From assembly GCA_030635005.1 (NCBI GenBank), contig DAOVZS010000029.1, positions 1 to 16,730 of the forward strand: a stretch of DNA of 16,730 nt, given 5' to 3'. The notes under the pieces are model-generated. The model did not search any database. It was not told where the DNA came from and saw only the letters and a list, made by a program, of their open reading frames with translations. Source of the DNA: Thiomargarita sp. (GTDB lineage Bacteria > Pseudomonadota > Gammaproteobacteria > Beggiatoales > Beggiatoaceae). The position numbers were made by a program, and so were the translations under genes. Positions 14,353 to 16,730 of this stretch are shown here, in pieces. Position 1 is the stretch's first letter; every line of letters starts with the position of its first letter.

Positions 14353-15459
14353 ATGATTACCAATATATACCTACAGAATTTCAAAGTTTTTCCAGAAATA
14401 GATCTCGCGCCTTCTCGCTTAAATATTTTTACGGGATTGAATGGCATGGGGAAATCCACCTTTTTGCAATCTCTATTATTATTGAGACAATCCTATCTAC
14501 AAAACACCTTATTAGATAAAGGGTTATTACTCAATGGTGATTATATTGCTATTGGTAAAGGTAAAGATGCCTATTCCATGTATGCTACTGATCTTGATGG
14601 TATTATTTTTGAAGTGGAATGGGAAACAGCGCACACCTTACGATGTGAATTTTTGTATAAGGCAGACTTTGATCTATTACCGCTTAAAACATTAGCTGAT
14701 AACCCGCATATTTACCAACAAGCCTTATTTACCAACCAGTTTCAATATTTACATGCTGAAAGAGTGAGCCCCCGAAACTTTTTTCCAGCGTCAGCATATC
14801 AGGTTGAACAAAATCACAGTTTGGGAAATCATGGTGAATTTACCAGTCATTTTATTGCTAAAAATCAGCGTCATAACATACCTATAGAAGCATTAGCACA
14901 TCCAAACACGACATCATTGGTGTTATCAAAACAAATTGATGCGTGGATGGGAGAAATCAGTCCAAATGTTCGTGTGAGTGCGTTTTTATATGATGAATTT
15001 GAAATATCCCGATTATCCTATAAATTTGAAGTCAAAAAAGAATCCACTGAAGATATGAAACCCACGAATGTGGGATTTGGATTAACCTATGTGTTACCTA
15101 TTATTACTGCTATTTTATCCGCACGTCCTGGAGACTTGCTTATCATTGAAAATCCAGAATCCCATTTACATCCACAAGGACAAGCCAGATTAGGCAAAAT
15201 GTTGGCACTGGCGGCAGAACATGGCGTACAATTATTTGTAGAAACACATAGCGATCATGTCTTAAACGGGATTCGTGTTGCTGCGAAACAAAAACTGATC
15301 GCACCTGAACATGTGGGTATTTTCTTTTTTGAACGTGATTTGGATGAACATCGCACTGAAATCATTCAACCTTTTTTGGATGAAAATGGGCGACTTGATA
15401 AAACCCCCATAGGTTTTTTTGATGAATGGAGTAATCAATTAGATGAGTTAATAAAATAA
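14353..15459 (+). CDS. AAA ATPase with C-terminal DUF3696
   Basis: 368 residues. Walker A GLNGMGKST is at 28-36. The family signature NVGFGLTYVLPII is at 239-251. The Walker B region is LLIIENPESHLHP at 262-274, with Glu-Asn where most ABC-type ATPases have Asp-Glu, which is usual for this family. ETHSDHVLNG at 297-306 supplies the switch histidine. The C-terminal DUF3696 motif is PIGFFDEW at 352-359. This kind of ATPase is repeatedly found beside DUF262 proteins in defence islands. The start codon lacks an obvious Shine-Dalgarno, and only five bases separate it from the DUF262 stop, which suggests translational coupling. The next gene starts two bases after its stop. Function is inferred from family and context. 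Confidence 0.87.
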   Translation: MITNIYLQNFKVFPEIDLAPSRLNIFTGLNGMGKSTFLQSLLLLRQSYLQNTLLDKGLLLNGDYIAIGKGKDAYSMYATDLDGIIFEVEWETAHTLRCEFLYKADFDLLPLKTLADNPHIYQQALFTNQFQYLHAERVSPRNFFPASAYQVEQNHSLGNHGEFTSHFIAKNQRHNIPIEALAHPNTTSLVLSKQIDAWMGEISPNVRVSAFLYDEFEISRLSYKFEVKKESTEDMKPTNVGFGLTYVLPIITAILSARPGDLLIIENPESHLHPQGQARLGKMLALAAEHGVQLFVETHSDHVLNGIRVAAKQKLIAPEHVGIFFFERDLDEHRTEIIQPFLDENGRLDKTPIGFFDEWSNQLDELIK

Positions 15460-15460
15460 T

Positions 15461-16423
15461 ATGGATTTTTACATTTTAAATGAACTTTCAATGAGGCCTT
15501 TTGCAACTAAAATTGAAGCAAGGGCTGGATTAGAAAGGTTTATACGTACGTGTGTAAACATGCGTGATTTAGAGCTGACACGCATGCGTTTGCATGAAAG
15601 TATGCCAGAGTTGCATGACTTCGAAATTGCTCCTGATTATCTGATATCACAATGGTTAAATGATACAAAAGTAAACACAGATTTTAAAAATAATTTTAGA
15701 CAGATAATCACTTCTTCTCCCTTTCTCACGGAAGAAGAGCCTATTACAAAAGAACACGAGAGTCGTTCTGAATTTACCATCGCAATAGAGGGAGAACCCA
15801 CATTAGCATATGGCTTAGGATCAGCGTATTTATTAGAGACGGTGTGCATGAGTTTGTTATCGCAAGATTTATGGGATAGTGAAGAAATACAACACGTTAA
15901 ATATTACCTTCTCTACAATAATGGTTCTGAAACCACAGACACGATTCGCATTAAACATGTTTCACAACCCACACATGTTGCATTGCATCAATCTTGGTTT
16001 GAAGAGAAAAAACGTGAAAGTCTTCAAAAAGGGAAAGATTTATGGGAAAAAAGAGCAGAATTTTTTCCACATTTAAGTTTTTGTAGCCCAGTTAAACAAC
16101 AATTGATCAAAATTGGAGTGCAATCTAAATATTTTGATCAGATTATTGAAAAATTGAAACAACTGGATCAATATGCGGAAACATGGAGCAACGGTGCTTA
16201 TCAGGTTGAAAGATTAAGAGAAATTGGCGTAACAGTCAGTGGTGAATCTAAGACTACACTTAGAAAATATGGCGCACTTCGTACATTCAGATTACCTCAT
16301 GGACAAAGAAAAGTATTTGAAGAACATCTTAAAATTATCGATTCTTGGCGTATCCATTTTTATCCAGATAATGACACACACACTATTTATGTAGGCTATA
16401 TTGGCAAGCATCTTCCAATATAA
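15461..16423 (+). CDS. uncharacterised protein with ParE/RelE-like C-terminal module
   Basis: 320 residues. The N-terminal 200 residues are not recognised: a helical start (ILNELSMRPF) and an acidic middle. Residues 200-320 look like a separate module: FFPHLSFCSPVKQQL, then a helical pair (YFDQIIEKLKQLDQYAETW), SGESKTTLRKYG, RTFRLPHGQRKVFEEHLKI, WRIHFYPD and a terminal YVGYIGKHLPI. The pattern of HLKI, WRI.F and IGYIGKHL at the end resembles the last strands of RelE/ParE-fold proteins. If correct, this could be an RNA- or gyrase-targeting toxin-like or nucleic-acid-binding domain fused to an unknown sensor. No antitoxin gene is visible. It starts two bases after the DUF3696 gene and is followed 11 bases later by the methylase-like gene. 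The module call is moderate, the function is open. Confidence 0.6.
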   Translation: MDFYILNELSMRPFATKIEARAGLERFIRTCVNMRDLELTRMRLHESMPELHDFEIAPDYLISQWLNDTKVNTDFKNNFRQIITSSPFLTEEEPITKEHESRSEFTIAIEGEPTLAYGLGSAYLLETVCMSLLSQDLWDSEEIQHVKYYLLYNNGSETTDTIRIKHVSQPTHVALHQSWFEEKKRESLQKGKDLWEKRAEFFPHLSFCSPVKQQLIKIGVQSKYFDQIIEKLKQLDQYAETWSNGAYQVERLREIGVTVSGESKTTLRKYGALRTFRLPHGQRKVFEEHLKIIDSWRIHFYPDNDTHTIYVGYIGKHLPI

Positions 16424-16434
16424 CAGATCATATC

Positions 16435-16730
16435 ATGCAAAAAATAAATCTCCAAAAAACACAAATTTCTCTCCAAAAATTCGACTTTTCTACCCTATTT
16501 ATTGACAATTTAGGCTGGAATCATCCCACGACTACACGGGATTTTCATCATGCACACCCCATTGCTGAACTCAGTATTCTCACCGTATTTGAAATCGTCT
16601 CAGAAGAAATTCCAGAACGTGCAGAACGCACACACATTTATCAAAAACTCTCAGAATATTGTCCTGAAAATATCTTGATTTTTACGGATAAACACACAAA
16701 ATGCGTGTGGTATTGGATGACATCCAATAA
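16435..16730 (+). CDS. N-terminus of a large Eco57I/type IIG-like protein (partial)
   Basis: A reading frame opens at the ATG at 16435 and stays open to the right edge (98 codons). The N-terminal pattern FDFSTLFIDNLGWNHP, followed by LTVFEIVSEEIPERAERTHI and ENILIFTDKHTKCVWYWM, resembles the first domain of very large (1,000+ residue) Eco57I-like methylase/restriction proteins. That domain precedes an N6-adenine methyltransferase core. The core lies outside the window, so neither methylase nor nuclease motifs can be confirmed; some helicase-containing defence proteins open in a similar way. It begins 11 bases after the previous stop, with no clear Shine-Dalgarno, so it probably belongs to the same operon. 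Confidence 0.5.
   Translation, partial: MQKINLQKTQISLQKFDFSTLFIDNLGWNHPTTTRDFHHAHPIAELSILTVFEIVSEEIPERAERTHIYQKLSEYCPENILIFTDKHTKCVWYWMTSN

Overview
The window reads as a chromosomal segment of an AT-rich Gammaproteobacterium. The clues are a toluene-tolerance/Mla-type ABC transporter operon, the yicC-gmk pair, a tRNA-Leu(GAG) directly ahead of nuoA, and separate rather than fused nuoC and nuoD. A sulfur-oxidising Thiotrichales/Beggiatoa-like host would fit the base composition and gene style, but that is inference and not something the sequence proves.

Layout. (1) 1-496, minus strand: the N-terminal part of an AAA-ATPase-like protein that runs off the left edge. (2) 581-5461, plus strand: a tightly packed run of mlaE (with fused STAS domain), mlaF, mlaD, a PqiC-like auxiliary protein, yicC and gmk, closed by a good intrinsic terminator at 5492-5514. 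(3) 5513-7379, minus strand: a PleD-shaped REC-REC-GGDEF protein that has lost its key residues, with a DUF1499 lipoprotein gene upstream of it. (4) 7493-10437, plus strand: tRNA-Leu(GAG), then nuoA-nuoB-nuoC-nuoD of respiratory complex I. The nuo run stops at nuoD with a strong terminator (10444-10476), so nuoE-N must lie elsewhere. (5) 10583-11125: an unrecognised zinc-ribbon membrane protein. (6) 11126-11470: a gene-free stretch holding two copies of a 26-bp hairpin element and degenerate A/T-rich repeats. (7) 11471 to the right edge, plus strand: a dense accessory block that looks like anti-phage defence. It contains a PtuA-like ATPase and a PtuB-like HNH nuclease (Septu type), then a DUF262 protein, a DUF3696 AAA ATPase, a protein with a ParE/RelE-like C-terminal module, and the start of a large protein resembling the N-terminus of Eco57I/type IIG-like methylases.

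How the parts work together. The mla block encodes an inner-membrane lipid transporter: permease, ATPase, MCE substrate-handling protein and periplasmic auxiliary subunit. The nuo genes supply the hydrophilic connecting module and one membrane subunit of complex I. In the right-hand block every gene junction is an overlap or a gap of at most 23 bp, so six genes may share one transcript. Septu-like ATPase+HNH and DUF262+DUF3696 are each plausible defence modules, and their adjacency to a ParE-like protein and a methylase-like protein is the most interesting feature here. The first four genes of the block use AGA/AGG arginine codons more freely than the CGT-rich mla and nuo genes, which fits horizontal acquisition.
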